Shown here: in pieces, positions 34,562-46,551 of the stretch
Layout: each line of letters begins with the position of its first letter
How positions within the stretch are numbered: position 1 is the stretch's first letter
NCBI RefSeq assembly: GCF_910594005.1
Contig: NC_057841.1
Location: 11,207,001 to 11,271,000 of the forward strand
Direction: 5' to 3'
Length of the DNA: 64,000 bases
Origin: Cervus elaphus
Lineage: Eukaryota; Chordata; Mammalia; Artiodactyla; Cervidae
The notes under the pieces: model-generated
Seen by the model: the letters and a program-made list of their open reading frames with translations, nothing else
The model's database searches: none
What the model was told of the DNA's origin: nothing
Made by a program: the position numbers and the translations under genes

Positions 34562-35107
34562 CTTTTAAATAACTCAAATCTTCTCTATTTGTCAGTTATT
34601 TCTTCTTTTTCCTTTTCCATCAAAATAAAAATTCAGAAGAGATTATGATTTAAGGCAAATAAAAAGCTGATTCATGCTTAATGCAATATATTCCTGAGCA
34701 CCCAATTAAATGCCACAAGAAATAGAGGAGGAAGGGTGGAGATCTTTGAACAGAGGTCTCCTTTGGACAGCAGCCACAGCTGGTCATCTGCAGTGAAAAG
34801 TGTGGTCCTTGTGCAATTAGACCACATAAATTATCTATCAAGTGATATGGAGTTTATAAAATGTATGCTTTAATGAAGCACTTAGGCATATGCACTGCCA
34901 TGGTGAACATTAGCACAATTATTCAAATTTAAACATTGCACTTCTGATTTTTTAATTAGAAAAGCACTTGTCTTTAGCTTCAGATGGTCATGTCTTTTCT
35001 AGGTTTCTACTTGCTAAGAATTTTCATGAACTCTTCAAGGAGCTGTATAATGTAAGCCTCGTTTCATTTATTTTACTGTTTTTCAGTTTGCGATCTGTCT
35101 TCCCCTT

Positions 35108-35260
35108 GCAACAGAATCATTCAGGGTCCTTGTTAAAAATGCCAATTCAGGGACCCCATCCATATACTGAATCAAATTCTCATGGAATTGTGTCCCAGGG
35201 ACTTGGAATGCTAAACTCCCAACATGAATTTCACTCATCACCATTTTAAGAAATGCTCTC
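35108..35260 (+). repeat. MER5A-like hAT-Charlie MITE
   Basis: 'gaatcattcagggtccttgttaaaaatgc', 'tactgaatcaaattctc' and 'cagggacttggaatgctaaac' follow the MER5A consensus. An old non-autonomous hAT element; the terminal repeats are worn away. Confidence 0.65.
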
Positions 35261-35701
35261 TTTAGAGGGTTGGTAAAATACAGAAGGGAGAAGGCTAGAC
35301 CACCAGTTAGGAGACTCATGACCTCCGCAGCTCTGCGCATTGTGATCCCATAAATCCTGGCAGGGCTTTTTGAGTGTGAGTATATGACTCCATGTCAAAT
35401 TGGGACTTTCCTATTGTTAGGGGAAGCACACTGATTGAAACCGCCCACCCTGGCCAGGCACCATAGTAACCATTTGCATGAGTTGTTTTATGACAGGAGA
35501 TCCTGATAAGGAATACGGAACTAATAAGCCACCACCAACCGGAAGAGTTCGGGAAAGGTCAAAAGGAAACACCACGTGTCTATCCACTTCCCAGAATCCC
35601 TCTTGCTAGCATCCATCTTGGCTGAGCGATGCGTGCACCACCAGGAAAGACTCTGAATTAGAATGATTGGCCAAAGACTACCCAGAAACGAATCCCATCA
35701 C

Positions 35702-35708
35702 CATAAAA
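35702..35708 (+). promoter_or_regulatory. TATA-like box in the solo LTR
   Basis: CATAAAA lies about 35 bases downstream of an inverted CCAAT box and 80 bases upstream of the polyadenylation signal, the expected layout of U3/R in a retroviral LTR. Whether it still drives transcription is unknown. Confidence 0.5.
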
Positions 35709-35788
35709 CCCAAGACTGCGAGCCACGCGGCAGAGCAGTTCTCCTGGGTTCCCTTACCTACTGCTCTCCACCCGGGTGCCCTTTCCCA

Positions 35789-35794
35789 ATTAAA
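35789..35794 (+). terminator. ATTAAA polyadenylation signal in the solo LTR
   Basis: A non-canonical ATTAAA hexamer followed by a T/G-rich stretch ('cttgctttgtcagcatgtgtc') fits a retroviral poly(A) site. Confidence 0.55.
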
Positions 35795-35899
35795 TCTCTT
35801 GCTTTGTCAGCATGTGTCTCCTCGGACAATTCATTTCCGAGTGTTAGACAAGAGCCCAGTTTCGGGCCCTGGAAGGGGTCCCCCTTCCTGCAACACTAT

Positions 35900-36650
35900 G
35901 TGAATAGTTACTTCAAAAGCTATAAACAGAAACTATTCCAAGTAAAACAAAACATAGGGTTGTTAGATTTGAGTCTATTTCTCATCCGTAAGGCAGCTAG
36001 AGTGAACCTCACAGTCATTGTTCATACTAATATTTAGTGACTCTAGCATGTGAACATGGTTAATTCATTAATATTCAACACCTTCCTGTGACTGCAACAA
36101 TTCAAATGACTGAGAGGCAAGGGAGGCAGATCAGATTCTGATCCAAATACATTTATCTCAAAATCCACTTGCCTAGGCATGCCGAGTGCAGTCTGACGCA
36201 TGTCTCACACACATTTGCAGTAAAAGCAGAAACCCATCCTTATCAACTATCACCACACTGCAACAAAAGTCGTGAAGAAAATGAACAGAGGAAGAATGAA
36301 GGAAAAAGGAAGCCTGCCTTGTTAGAAGCTGAAGGCATTCTGTGTTAACAAGCACCCATTCTCTCACTCTTTCTTCAAAAATATGTACTTAGTACCTATG
36401 ATAAGGCCGAGCATTCTCCTAGGTGTTTGAGATACCATAACAAAGACATAGGGCCTAATTCCTAGGAGTATAAATGATACTGATAATCATGCATTCCATG
36501 CTCAACTGGTAAGACTGGCAGGTTGCCCATAAAATTCTACACTTTACTCTCCCATTTTCTTGTCAACAGATATCATTCAGGGCACCAATACAGTATAGAT
36601 ATACACACAGTTATAGACATGAGGATGATACAGAAATAATTATATACTAT
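35900..36650. other. single-copy DNA with a possible L2 fragment
   Basis: 36370-36470 ('acttagtacctatgataagg', 'attctcctaggtgtttgagatacc') resembles the L2-type 'tactatgtgccaggcactgttctaggtgctggggatac' pattern. The rest is unassigned. Confidence 0.4.
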
Positions 36651-37053
36651 ATAGCTATGGTTTTCCCAGTAGTCATGTACAGATGTGAGAGTTGGACCAT
36701 AAAGAAGGCTGAGCGCTAAAGAATTGATGCTTTCAAACTGCAGTGCTGGAAAAGACTCTTGAGAGTACAAGGAGATCAAACCCGTCAATTCTAAATGAAA
36801 GCAACTCTGATGCTGAAGCTCCAGTACTTTGGCCACCTGAGGCGAAGAGCTGACTCACTGGAAAAGACCCTGATGCTGGGAAAGATTGAAGGCAGGAGGA
36901 GAAGGGTGAGAGAGGATGAGAGTATTGGATGGCATCATCAATGCAATGGACATGAATTTGAGCAGACATCGGGAAGCAGTAAAAGACAGGGAAGCCTGGC
37001 GAGTTGCAGTCCATGGAGTTGCAAAGAGTCAGACACAACTGAGCAACTGAACA
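36651..37053 (+). mobile_element. BovB LINE 3' end (ART2A-type)
   Basis: From 'gctatggttttcccagtagtc' through 'ttggaccataaagaaggctgag', 'ttggccacctgaggcgaag' and 'gattgaaggcaggaggag' to 'gagcaactgaacaatgg'. A short internal deletion is present ('gagagt' joins 'acaaggagatc'). Open frames on both strands are element translations. Confidence 0.9.
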
Positions 37054-37899
37054 ATGGAGAAAGAGAGATGGAGAGTTCTTGTGCTGCCTCTAGGGGAGCC
37101 CTGCGAATGTGATGTGCTATTAATAAGATGCACAGAACGCTGTTGAAGCCTTTTGGAGAAGCCCATGAAGATCGAGCCTTGTCTGCTGGCTTCAGTTTTT
37201 GCTCTTGTCATTCTTCCTGCCTGGAACACAACTAAGATGCTGGAACTGGAACCACAGAGAAACCATGTGGAGACACACTAACCACAGCTACGCGGAAATT
37301 CAAAAGAACCGGGCACTGCCCACCTTCAGGCTTGCCATCACTTATGGGAAATGGTGAGAGGCCTGTCAAGTTTCAAATTTATAAAATGACCAAGAATTTT
37401 ATGCAGCATATATAGCAACTCCAGTGGTACAAGTACACAAAAGAAATCCAAGAATTTTATATCAAAGGCATCTGCAGTCTTTCAAACAGAGAAGCATTCC
37501 TTGTATTTCTACATGTTTTATAGAAATGTGTGAAAAAGATCATTTCCAGATACATAAAGTGGTTTGAGGTTTGAGACGTTTTACGAGCCAGATGTTTCAC
37601 CTCACTCTGATGCGGAATTCATAACTCAGACTAACATATACCTTCAAAAACAAAATACTCTGCCTAACTTAGCATTACAACATAAGAAAAATGTTTTCAG
37701 ACTTATAATACACATTTTACATTTATTGAATTGTTTCCCTTAATAAGTGAAAATAATAATTGCATACTGATGGACCCTAATGATTCCCTATAGTTTAAGA
37801 GTTCATTATTTTATGAGATAATTTTTTTTGTGTGTGAGACCATCAGCAGGCCCATCTCCATATTTAAGGTTTCAAAGAGAACAAACTGAAAGTTTGGGG
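37054..37899. other. single-copy DNA, no gene seen
   Basis: No family recognised; short unrelated frames only. Confidence 0.5.
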
Positions 37900-38070
37900 T
37901 TGACATGTACATACTACAGGGAACTCTACTCAATACTGTGTAATAACCTAAATGGGAAAAGAATTTGAAAAAGATTAGATACAAGTATATGTACATCTGA
38001 ATCATTTTATTATACACCTAAACACAACACTGTTAACCAACTACACTCCAATATAAAATAAGAATAAAAC
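37900..38070 (+). repeat. L1 LINE 3' end
   Basis: 'catactacagggaactctactcaata', 'ctgaatcattttattatacacc' and 'cactgttaaccaactacactccaatat' are the typical end of L1 3' UTRs before the A-rich tail. Confidence 0.8.
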
Positions 38071-38520
38071 AAAAAAATCACAGAAAATAGTTACACTGAA
38101 ATCTGGAAAAGGAGATTGGGATATTTGGGCTGAGACATGTCGAGAGGCAGGAAAAACTGCAGAAGTCATACAAACAGAAAACATCCACAAATATAAGATA
38201 ATTAGAGCACAAATTATCTGCTTTGGAACAGTGGTTGTGATCAGAGTAAAAAAATGTATAATGGAATATATATTTTCATATTCTCACGGCATTTTATTTT
38301 AACAACAATAGTGACCTACTGTAGGAAATTTCAGAGGGGCAACCTCAGTGCAATGGGCTGAGGTTGAAGTTTTCCTTTATAAGAAGAAGGGAGAAAGATG
38401 TACAAGATTCAGAGACCCTTTGGTAATTTCAAACATTTACATGTTCTAAAAACTAGGTTTTTAATTTTTTTTTAACTTTTGGATTGCTGCAGTTCATATA
38501 TATCATTAAATAGCAACTAT
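38071..38520. other. single-copy DNA, no gene seen
   Basis: Nothing recognised. Confidence 0.5.
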
Positions 38521-38530
38521 ACATAAATAT

Positions 38531-38752
38531 TGGGGCTTCCCTGCTGACTCAGTGGTAAAGAAACTGCCTGCCAATGCAGGGGATGTGGGTTCCATCCCTG
38601 GGTTGGGATGGGAAGATCCCTTGGAAAAGGAAACAGCAATCCACTCCAGTATTCTTGCCTGGGAAATTCTATGGACAGAGGAGCCTGCTGGACTACAGTC
38701 CTTGAGATCCCAAAAGAGTCAGACATGACTTAACGATGAACAACAACAACAC
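38531..38752 (+). mobile_element. Bov-tA SINE with TSD
   Basis: Forward copy with head 'ggggcttccctgctgactcag', a small duplication 'gggttgggatgggaagatcc' and tail 'gacttaacgatgaacaacaac'. Flanks ACATAAATAT (38521-38530) and ACATAAAAAT (38753-38762), 9 of 10 matching. Confidence 0.9.
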
Positions 38753-39011
38753 ACATAAAAATACATACTTAATTTGCTGCAATTAAGAGTATAAAAAGCA
38801 AGTCATTGGAACATTTTGAGGAAGGTACCATATTATATACAGACACATAGGCTGGCAGCAAGTCAACTGAACAAATATAGGGAACACTTATAACTGATTA
38901 AGATACTCCTAAATATAAAATGTACTTCAATCTGTGCCTATAAATCTAAGTATACATTTCAACTCTTCCTACTGCTGGATTCAGAAACCCAATATTTAAA
39001 ATGTAGTTTTA

Positions 39012-39275
39012 GGGCTTCCCTGTGGCTCAGGGGTAACGATCCACCTGTCGATGCAGCAGACACAGGTTCCATCCCTGGTCTGGGAAGATCCCACGTGCCA
39101 AGGAGCAACTAAGCCCGAGCGCCCAACTTCTGAGCTGGTGCTCTGGAGCCCAGGAACCTCAGCAAAAGAAGTCACTGCAATGAGACGGACAGGCTCCGCA
39201 ACTAGAGAAAGCCTCACACAGCAACTTGGACACCCAACACAGTCCAAAGGACATAACAAAACTAAAAAAGTGTCC
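39012..39275 (+). mobile_element. CHR-type cetartiodactyl SINE
   Basis: Head 'agggcttccctgtggctcagg', then 'aggttccatccctggtctggg', 'aagatcccacgtgccaaggag', 'ctccgcaactagagaaagcc' and 'acacagcaacttggacacccaac'. These later segments are the body of the older CHR family, not Bov-tA. Open frames here are SINE translations. Confidence 0.8.
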
Positions 39276-41853
39276 TTTTAAAAAGCACCCCACTCATTCG
39301 TATTTAATGAACATGCATCTATTTATATGCACTATTCTATCATTAACAAGACAAACCAAAACAAACAGCAAACAATTAAAAAAAAAAAAGCCACAATCTG
39401 CTTCTTGAATTTGCTATGCTGCACAAGCCTCTCTTCCAAACACAGCCCCCTCTCGCCTTGCGTGCGTCTTGCAAGCATGCCTTACGCCTGGCCCTACACC
39501 TGTAATCTAGGCTGAAACAAGATTAACATGAGAGCCTTTATGGAAGCAATCTTTCTTTTTCTCCAATAATTGGGTTTCATAGTAATAACAAAGCTCAGTA
39601 AATTACATATGCCCAATGAAATACATTATCCATATGGGTGGAGGGTGGAGGAAAATCCCAAAATAAGTTAAAACAAAAATGGAGTAAAATGAGTTACTTT
39701 GTCCTACTGTTATCACAGGCATGATACACATTCTTTGGGAACTGATTACCCAGGGGCAAACACAGATTACAGCCTTTAAGGAGAAATGAAGCAAAAATAT
39801 GCGAGAGAGGCCAGAGCTGGCTCTCTCTTTAACCCCAGTCTCCCCTCAAACCTAAGATGTGGGACAGAAAAAATAAAAAGGGATCTCTTCTGGCAAAGAT
39901 AATTGCTTTCAGACTATTCAAATACAACATATAAAAGCAACTATAACTACAACGAAATATTCAACGTTTTTTTTTAACCTCTCAGAGTCAAGGCACATAC
40001 TTGACATGAAAGGATCAACTTATTTTTACCAAAAGGAGAAACAAATTAAATTCCAGCTGATCATTAACTTTTTCCATTGAAACTATATTTTGCAAATTTT
40101 TAAAGTATTGCTTTTTTGTAATTTTTATTAAATTATAGTTGATTTTGGCTGGGTTTTGTTGTTGTTGTTGTTGTTCTTTTAGAGAAAAATGTTTAGAAAA
40201 CAATGGAACTCAGGATATTTACCTCTAAATTTCAGAAACAACTCCAGAGCTCAAGGTTATTCAAAAGTAGAAATCATATTGCTGTTTAAACTAGCAGTCT
40301 TTCCATGCTCTAATGTTACCCAGTATCTAAAACTGAAATTCAAATTTAAAGTCCATAATATTAATAATGGTTACATTCAGTGACAAGTTCCAAACACAGG
40401 ATTTGATGATTTCTTATGAATATGCCTCTAGTTACTACTAGTGGGACATTGATTTGGGAATAATGTAACAGCCCTTTGTATCAGTCACAAAACCAGATAA
40501 TTTAATCAGTTTAATTCAGAAGCAAAAAAGTAATGAACCTCTTTTGCAGGAAAACTAAAACACTTTTTTCATTTATTTTGATTTATTCTGCTTATTATTC
40601 CAGATAATATTTTACATAGAATACAAAAGTGTGTAAGCTGTGATGGATGGTGTAAGTTAAACATGCGATTAATATAAAAAATAAACAAGGTCAGAACGTA
40701 GAGGACCATGGCTATAAATCCTTACCATAATCTACACACCTAACGTGAGCCTGCAAATGTGTTATGTCTAAATTTCTTGGCAGCCAAAGCAAAAGTCCAT
40801 AGATATTAACAGAAACAAAGACCTTGCAACCAGATTCCACTGAGCACTCTCTAGGAGGGTTGGGGGAGGCCTGGGGGAGGGGCATGGAAATAATGTGTGT
40901 CCCTAAGGCTGACAGTGGAGGGTTTCAGATAATTATGTGATGAGAGAGGCAGTTGAAAGAGACAAGGTGGCTGGCAGGTTTGTTCTTAGACTCCACAGAG
41001 AGCAAGTGGAAATATTAGATCCAAAAAAGGCTTAAGCTGTATGAAAATTAATCTTCAATAGCAGAATTCATTCCTAAATGCAGAGTGATACCTGTATAAG
41101 TAGAGATTCCTCTAAATAATTAAATCCCCAAGAAAGTCAACAGTCCCTGCAGTATCAGCTAAGAGTGTAAAGCTGGATTCACTTAGAAGACTAGGGGATA
41201 GATGGTCCCCACATCAATCGTGTTACTTTCTAGAAAGAGATGATACAAAGATCATAATCAGAAAGTGCATGCACACTGGTGATCCTTACATGTCTCCTTA
41301 CAGTACATTCCTGAATTGCTTAGTCAGTACTCCTCACAGTTTAAAGAAGTCCAGCAAGAAAAATACTGATGACCACTGTCAGTCAACTTCAAGCTAATAT
41401 GACTAGAAAAGAAAGCTGGCTGCAGCCACACTGACAGCAGAACCAAAACGTGAGCTGAACGTGTCCAAAAGATGAGGTGAAAAATCCCGTTAAGAAGATA
41501 ATTGAAGATCATTGGTTGAAACACTCCTCCACATCCCCTTTGTTCCCTCATCAGCCACACGTCTCAGAAAACTCAATTTTACACAGTAAACTTTCATCCA
41601 CACAATGATGTCTGATCTGGAGACATCACTTCTGGAGGCAATTTCTCTGAGACATTCTCTCAAGTTCACAGAACATATGATTTACTGAAAGCTGGGGGTT
41701 TTACATTTTGGAGACCAGGTACTATTCTGAGAACCATCCTCAGGAATAAGTCAGGTCAGGGCCAAGGAATGAAGTGTATAACAACCCTTTCCTAAGACGT
41801 CTTAGACGAGTTCTTCAAGGACTGTATGTGCTTTCGCCTTTTCCCACCTTCTT
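39276..41853. other. long single-copy stretch
   Basis: About 2.6 kb with no transposon I recognise apart from the GTT repeat listed. A GC-richer part lies at 40840-40980. No exon evidence. Confidence 0.45.
40154..40178. repeat. (GTT)n microsatellite
   Basis: Seven consecutive GTT/TTG units. Confidence 0.85.
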
Positions 41854-41865
41854 CCTTTCAAATAC

Positions 41866-42152
41866 TTCAGCTGGTAAAGAATCCGCCTGCAATGCAGGAG
41901 ACCCCGGTTCGATTCCTGGGTCGGGAAGATCTGCTGGAAAAGGAAAAGGCTATCCACTCCAGTATTCTCTTGTGGCTCAGCTGGTAAAGAATCTGCCTGC
42001 AATGTGGGAGACCTGGGTTTGATCCCTGGGTTGGGAAGATGCCCTGGAGAAGGGAAAGGCTACCCACTCCAGTGTTCTGTCCTGCAGAATTCCATGGGCT
42101 GTATAGTCCGTGGGATCGTAAAGGGTCGGACACGACTGAGCAACTTTCACTC
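41866..42152 (+). mobile_element. Bov-tA SINE with tandemly duplicated head region
   Basis: Two tRNA-like head units in the same orientation: 'cagctggtaaagaatccgcctgc...ccactccagtattctc' (41867-41970), then 'cagctggtaaagaatctgcctgc' through a complete 3' part to 'gtcggacacgactgagcaac'. The first 14 head bases are missing from copy one. Imperfect flanks CCTTTCAAATAC (41854-41865) and CCTTTAAAAGTAC (42153-42165) enclose both units, so it probably inserted already duplicated. Overlapping frames on both strands are SINE-derived. Confidence 0.88.
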
Positions 42153-42165
42153 CCTTTAAAAGTAC

Positions 42166-42663
42166 CCACCCTCTGTCCACGCGCCACATGTCAGTCAACA
42201 GCGTGCTCGCCTTTTCCGCCGCTGTTGCTCTCTAGTACCCCGCGGTGTTGAATCCCATGTTCTGCAGACAAGCAATGGCAGTTGTTTCGTGTGGCACATC
42301 AGATACAGACTTCAGGTACTCAGCTCGTGCCTTTTCAAAGATCTTCATGAGGAAAGTACAACTTTATCACCCATGATTCCCATCCACACTCACTGGGGCT
42401 GGTCCCTACATCAGATTAGAGATATCTTGAGGTGACCATCCAATCCCCACCAGCATTGGTTTAATCCAGTCTGTAAATAGCCTCGTTAGGAGTAATTGAA
42501 AAGAACATTATTTTTGACTATGTTCCCTCTCAGTGTCCCTCTTGCACTGATGGTTTCTGTGTGGGTGTCTGTAGTCAACAAGTAATGACGCTAGACTTTG
42601 CATCTTGCAAATGACACAAAGCTTCAGAGATATGGGGGCAGAGAGAGAGAGCCGTGTTTTACA
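42166..42663. other. single-copy DNA, no gene seen
   Basis: No repeat recognised. Confidence 0.5.
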
Positions 42664-42884
42664 CGGGCTTCCTGGTGACACTAGTGGTAAAGGACCTGCC
42701 TGCCAATGAAGGAAACAAACAGGACATGGGTTCGATCTCTGAGTTGAGGAGATCCCTTGGAGGAGGGCATGGCCACCTACTCTGGTATTCTTGCCGGATA
42801 ATTCCATGGACAGAGGAGGCTGGCAGGTTACAGTCCATGGGGTTGCAAGGAGTCAGACACAGCTGAAGCAACTTAGCATGTGCA
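42664..42884 (+). mobile_element. Bov-tA SINE
   Basis: Forward copy, 'cgggcttcctggtgacactag' to 'gtcagacacagctgaagcaac', diverged in the middle. Open frames on both strands are derived from it. Confidence 0.9.
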
Positions 42885-43767
42885 CACTGCTTTGCAAATA
42901 CTTTCTTCAAAGTGGACTCTTCTTCCTCTAAAGTTCCTTTTATTCCTTCCATGTGGCAAAGCCTATGTAACCATCAGGCTTCACTGAAACTGGTTATCTA
43001 TTGCAATCTCTCTCCCCCACAACCAGGAAACTCTAGAGAGCCAAACACCACAAGACTACAAAACAACAAAATTATGCAAAATGTTTTTTTTTTTTTAAGC
43101 TTCATTTTCCTTAAAAATCATCTCATTCTGAAAACAGCAGGAAATACCGCTTCTTCGTGAGGTGACATGAAATGTCCATACATCAGTGAGTCTTTCGCTT
43201 TATTTCAGACCTCCCCTGATGGAGTATGAGATCAGGAGGGGCAAAGAATGAGCCCATTGGTGTGGTACCAACCACTGAAGCCACAGAAGCACAATCTCCA
43301 GAAATGTCCTTAGATAATAAACAATCCCTTCGAGCACTGATGTTTCCATCCTCCTTTAAGAAGCAAATAGTCTTTCATCAACAGGATGCCATCATGCAGA
43401 TACAGAGAAGCTATCCATATAGCAGGCAGCTTTTGCCATCCAAGAGACAAATAAGAGGGTCTGAGATATAACTGTTGTCATGGCAACACAAAGATGTTTA
43501 TAGTGTCGACTTACTATGGCTTAACGATCAACTGGAGGTGGTTTGAGGGAAAGGTTGTTATTAAAGATGATTCTAAGATTCCTGGATTTTGTGGGGTATG
43601 AGTATTACCACAGACCTGAAGAATACACGAGTCATAAACTTGAGGAGAATGGGAAATAAAGAGTATCCGTGGATATGCTGAGTTTGAGGCCCCTGTGAGA
43701 TGAGGAAGGATACATGTAGGACATTTTTCAATATTGAAATGCCTATGCCATCATCATGAAGCTTGTG
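42885..43767. other. single-copy DNA, no gene seen
   Basis: A poly-T tract lies at 43085-43097. The 81-codon plus-strand frame at 43226-43471 shows no domain. Confidence 0.45.
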
Positions 43768-43855
43768 CTCCGTCGGTCTGACTCCGTCACCTCGTGGACT
43801 GCACCCTGCCAGGCTTTTCTGTCCATGGGATTTTTCAGGCAAGAATACTAGTGGG
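43768..43855 (-). mobile_element. Bov-tA SINE fragment
   Basis: 'gtctgactccgtcacctcgtgg' to 'ttcaggcaagaatactag' is a shortened reverse copy covering only the 3' half. It forms the middle of a 156-codon minus-strand frame (43573-44043), which is therefore not a gene. Confidence 0.75.
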
Positions 43856-45670
43856 GTGATTCTCAGAATAACCAATAAAATATCAATCATAAAAATAAAG
43901 TAAATAAATAAATACAGTTCTGAAGTTCTCCTGATAGACTTGGCATAGAGTTCAGGGTGGACAATCATCCATTTAGCTAGAATCGTCACTGTGAATGGCA
44001 CACCCGATTGTGACAATATACAGTGGGAAGGGTGGTTTTCCACATGAAAACCAACATTTCAGGCAAGAGGAGAGAGAAAAATGAAATTGCTTTTGCTTGA
44101 TATGAATTAATAATTAATATTGTATATAAATATTTAATGGATTTCTAACCATATTGCTTGAATTGTTTTTTAGAAAAGAAGCAAAATAAATGTGAGAACT
44201 TAACACTTTTCAAAACCAGCAACAGAAGGCAGTAAAATGCCAAGTTATGATGTGATGAAACAGACCACACTCATTAAGCACCACAGAGAAGGAAAAATAA
44301 GCAGAATGAGGACTCATCATTAATGGCTAACTTGCAAAAATAAGGCTGCACTGCACCCCCACGCAGAATTTATGAAGTGTTTGCAAATTAAAAAACAAAC
44401 CAATGAGAATGAGTGTTGTGATATTTCTAGGACAATTCAGAGGAATGTTTCAAATTATTTTATATTAGTTGCTGTCTCACTGGTTTTTTAATGCGTGCCA
44501 TAAAGAAAAGAGTGGCAGGATGATATTCAGTCTCTGTTTCTTTCTCCTGATGACAGTGGGAAAGAATCTTTGATTAAAACCAGTAAGCAAGGCATCACAA
44601 ATTGCAGATGACTTAGATCACTGTGGGCGTGACTTTATCAAGCCACTTATTGTTTTACTGGTAAAAGTGTGTACATAAACTAGTTCAAAGATGTATAAAA
44701 AACCAATACACTCAGCATTTTAACATACTATGAAGAATCCTAATTAAATGCTAATGTCAGTTACAACCATAAACATAACGTTTTTAGGAAAAAAAAACCT
44801 CATTTTTAGCCATTATCATCTGAAGGCAGGTGAATATCTTGAGCCAACAATAGCATTTCCGGAAGGAGGTTCATATAGTTAAGGATTTCTAACCTTACGT
44901 TTTTTATATAGCTGCTTTAAGTCCACATTTCTTTTCATGCTGAGTAAAGAATTAACTTAGTAACTATGTATCAAGTGTTTTATAATTTGCTTCAAACACA
45001 TCTTATGAGCTATTATTATGTAACACTAACCCAGAAACATTTAAGTCTCCAGGCTTGATGAAATTTTGCATTATCTGAGTTTGGTACTTACTTTCAACAA
45101 TTTTTCAGTGAGGAATCTGGAAAAGGTTAAATCAGACATCATTAGCTTTTACTAGCCTTTACTACCATAATCATGAATTCTTCAAAATGTACTTTGAATT
45201 TTTTTAAAATGAAGCTTTAAGAAAGAACTCCCATCAAATATACTAAATGACATGTTTTTAGAACCTTAGGCTTTTACAAAAAAAGAGAAAAAATAACAAG
45301 AATGTGCACAAAATATAGTTGCACTACAAAACTGTTTTACCAAAAATAAATTCTGTACAAAACTGTAAGATATCACAATTTTCACATGCTCAAAATTCTA
45401 AAAGAAGGATTCAAAGAGATGGACTCAAAGGAAAGAAAGACTGCTTCCATTAAATAACTCCAAATGTATTATTTTCAATAATAAAATTCATGTTTCTTGA
45501 AGAAACTATGGTGAGCACATTAAATGTGTTGCCGTTAATTATTTTAAATCTTAAACTAGAGGAGAAGAATATATTCCCTGTTCTTGATGTGCTCTCTCAT
45601 ATGGAAGAATTTTCTACTGGAGGAAGACTTCTAGCCTCTTAGTTACTTGACTGAACAAAAACAGGACATA
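43856..45670. other. long single-copy AT-rich stretch
   Basis: About 1.8 kb with no recognised transposon and no coding signal. 44280-44720 has more even composition and homeodomain-like TAAT words, as in many conserved non-coding elements, but conservation cannot be judged from one sequence. Confidence 0.4.
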
Positions 45671-45671
45671 A

Positions 45672-46551
45672 GAAATGGCTCCTTGGACATGAAAAGATGC
45701 TCAATACAGCTATCATTAGAGAAATTCAAATCAATTACAATGAGTTACGATCTCACACTGGTCAGAATGGTTATGATTAAAAAGTCTACAAGTAACAAAC
45801 GCTAGAGAAGGTGTGAAGAAAAGGGAAACCTCCTACACTGTTGATGGGCATGTAAACTGGTAATTTACTACGGAGAACATAGTAAATGTTCCTCAGAGGT
45901 TCCTCAGAAAACTAATACGAGTTGCCATATGACCCAGCAATCCCACCCCTGGGCGTATATCCAAACAAAACTATAATTCAAAATGATACATGCAGTCCTT
46001 TGTTCACAGCAACACTCTTCATAACAATCAAGAATGGAAAACAACCTAAATGTCCATTGATAGATGAATGGATAAAGAAGATGTGTTATATAAATATACA
46101 ATGGGATGCTACTCAGCTATAGACAAGAACAAAGTAATGCCATTTGCAGGAACATACATGAACCTAGAGATCATCATACTATTGAAAAGTGAAGTAAGTC
46201 AGAAAGAAAAAGACAAATACCATATGATATCACTTATATGTGGAATCCAAACTATCAACATGACACAAATAAGCTTATCCGCAAACAGAAAGAGACTCAG
46301 ACATACACACCAGACCTGTGGCTGCCCGCAGGGCAGGAGCAGGGGGAGGGAGAAGTTGGGGGTTTGGGCTTAGCGTGTGCAAACTATTCCATGTATAGCA
46401 CAAGGAACTACAGTCAACGCCCTGGGATAAACCACAATGGAAAGGATATTTTACAGATAGATACACTGGTGGGTAGATAAAACTGAATCACTCTGCTAGA
46501 TAGCAGAAATTAACACAACACTGTAAAGTAACTATACTTCAATTAAAAAAA
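45672..46551 (+). mobile_element. L1 LINE 3' region with A-rich end
   Basis: About 880 bp of L1 3' sequence: 'catgaaaagatgctcaatac', 'cacactggtcagaatgg', 'ccatatgacccagcaatccc', 'aaacaacctaaatgtccattg', 'gaacatacatgaacctagag', 'ccatatgatatcacttatatg' and the end 'ctatacttcaattaaaaaaa'. The 66- to 101-codon frames (including MPYDPAIPPLGVYP at 45922) are the usual spurious translations of this region. 5'-truncated, no reverse-transcriptase domain present. Confidence 0.92.

Larger units (their letters stand above)
35415..35895 (+). mobile_element. solo LTR of an endogenous retrovirus (class I-like), 4-bp TSD
   Basis: A 481-bp segment begins TGTTAGGGGAAG and ends CTTCCTGCAACA, the imperfect inverted ends of an LTR, and is flanked by CTAT on both sides (35411-35414 and 35896-35899). 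A 4-bp duplication is usual for gammaretrovirus-like ERVs. Inside are an inverted CCAAT (35666-35670), a CATAAAA TATA-like box (35702-35708) and an ATTAAA polyadenylation signal (35789-35794), giving a short R region. No primer-binding site, gag, pol or env follows, so the internal part was lost by LTR-LTR recombination. Open frames through it are meaningless. The family name is not assigned. Confidence 0.87.

Noticed and set aside
35663..36037. 124-codon frame through the solo LTR
   Set aside because: It crosses the LTR and its flank, and LTRs of this type do not encode protein; no viral domain is present.
43573..44043. 156-codon minus-strand frame
   Set aside because: Runs through a Bov-tA fragment (43768-43855) in the middle and has no domain; a chance fusion of SINE and flank.
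45922..46122. Frame beginning MPYDPAIPPLGVYP that looks protein-like
   Set aside because: This is the well-known spurious translation of the L1 3' untranslated region.
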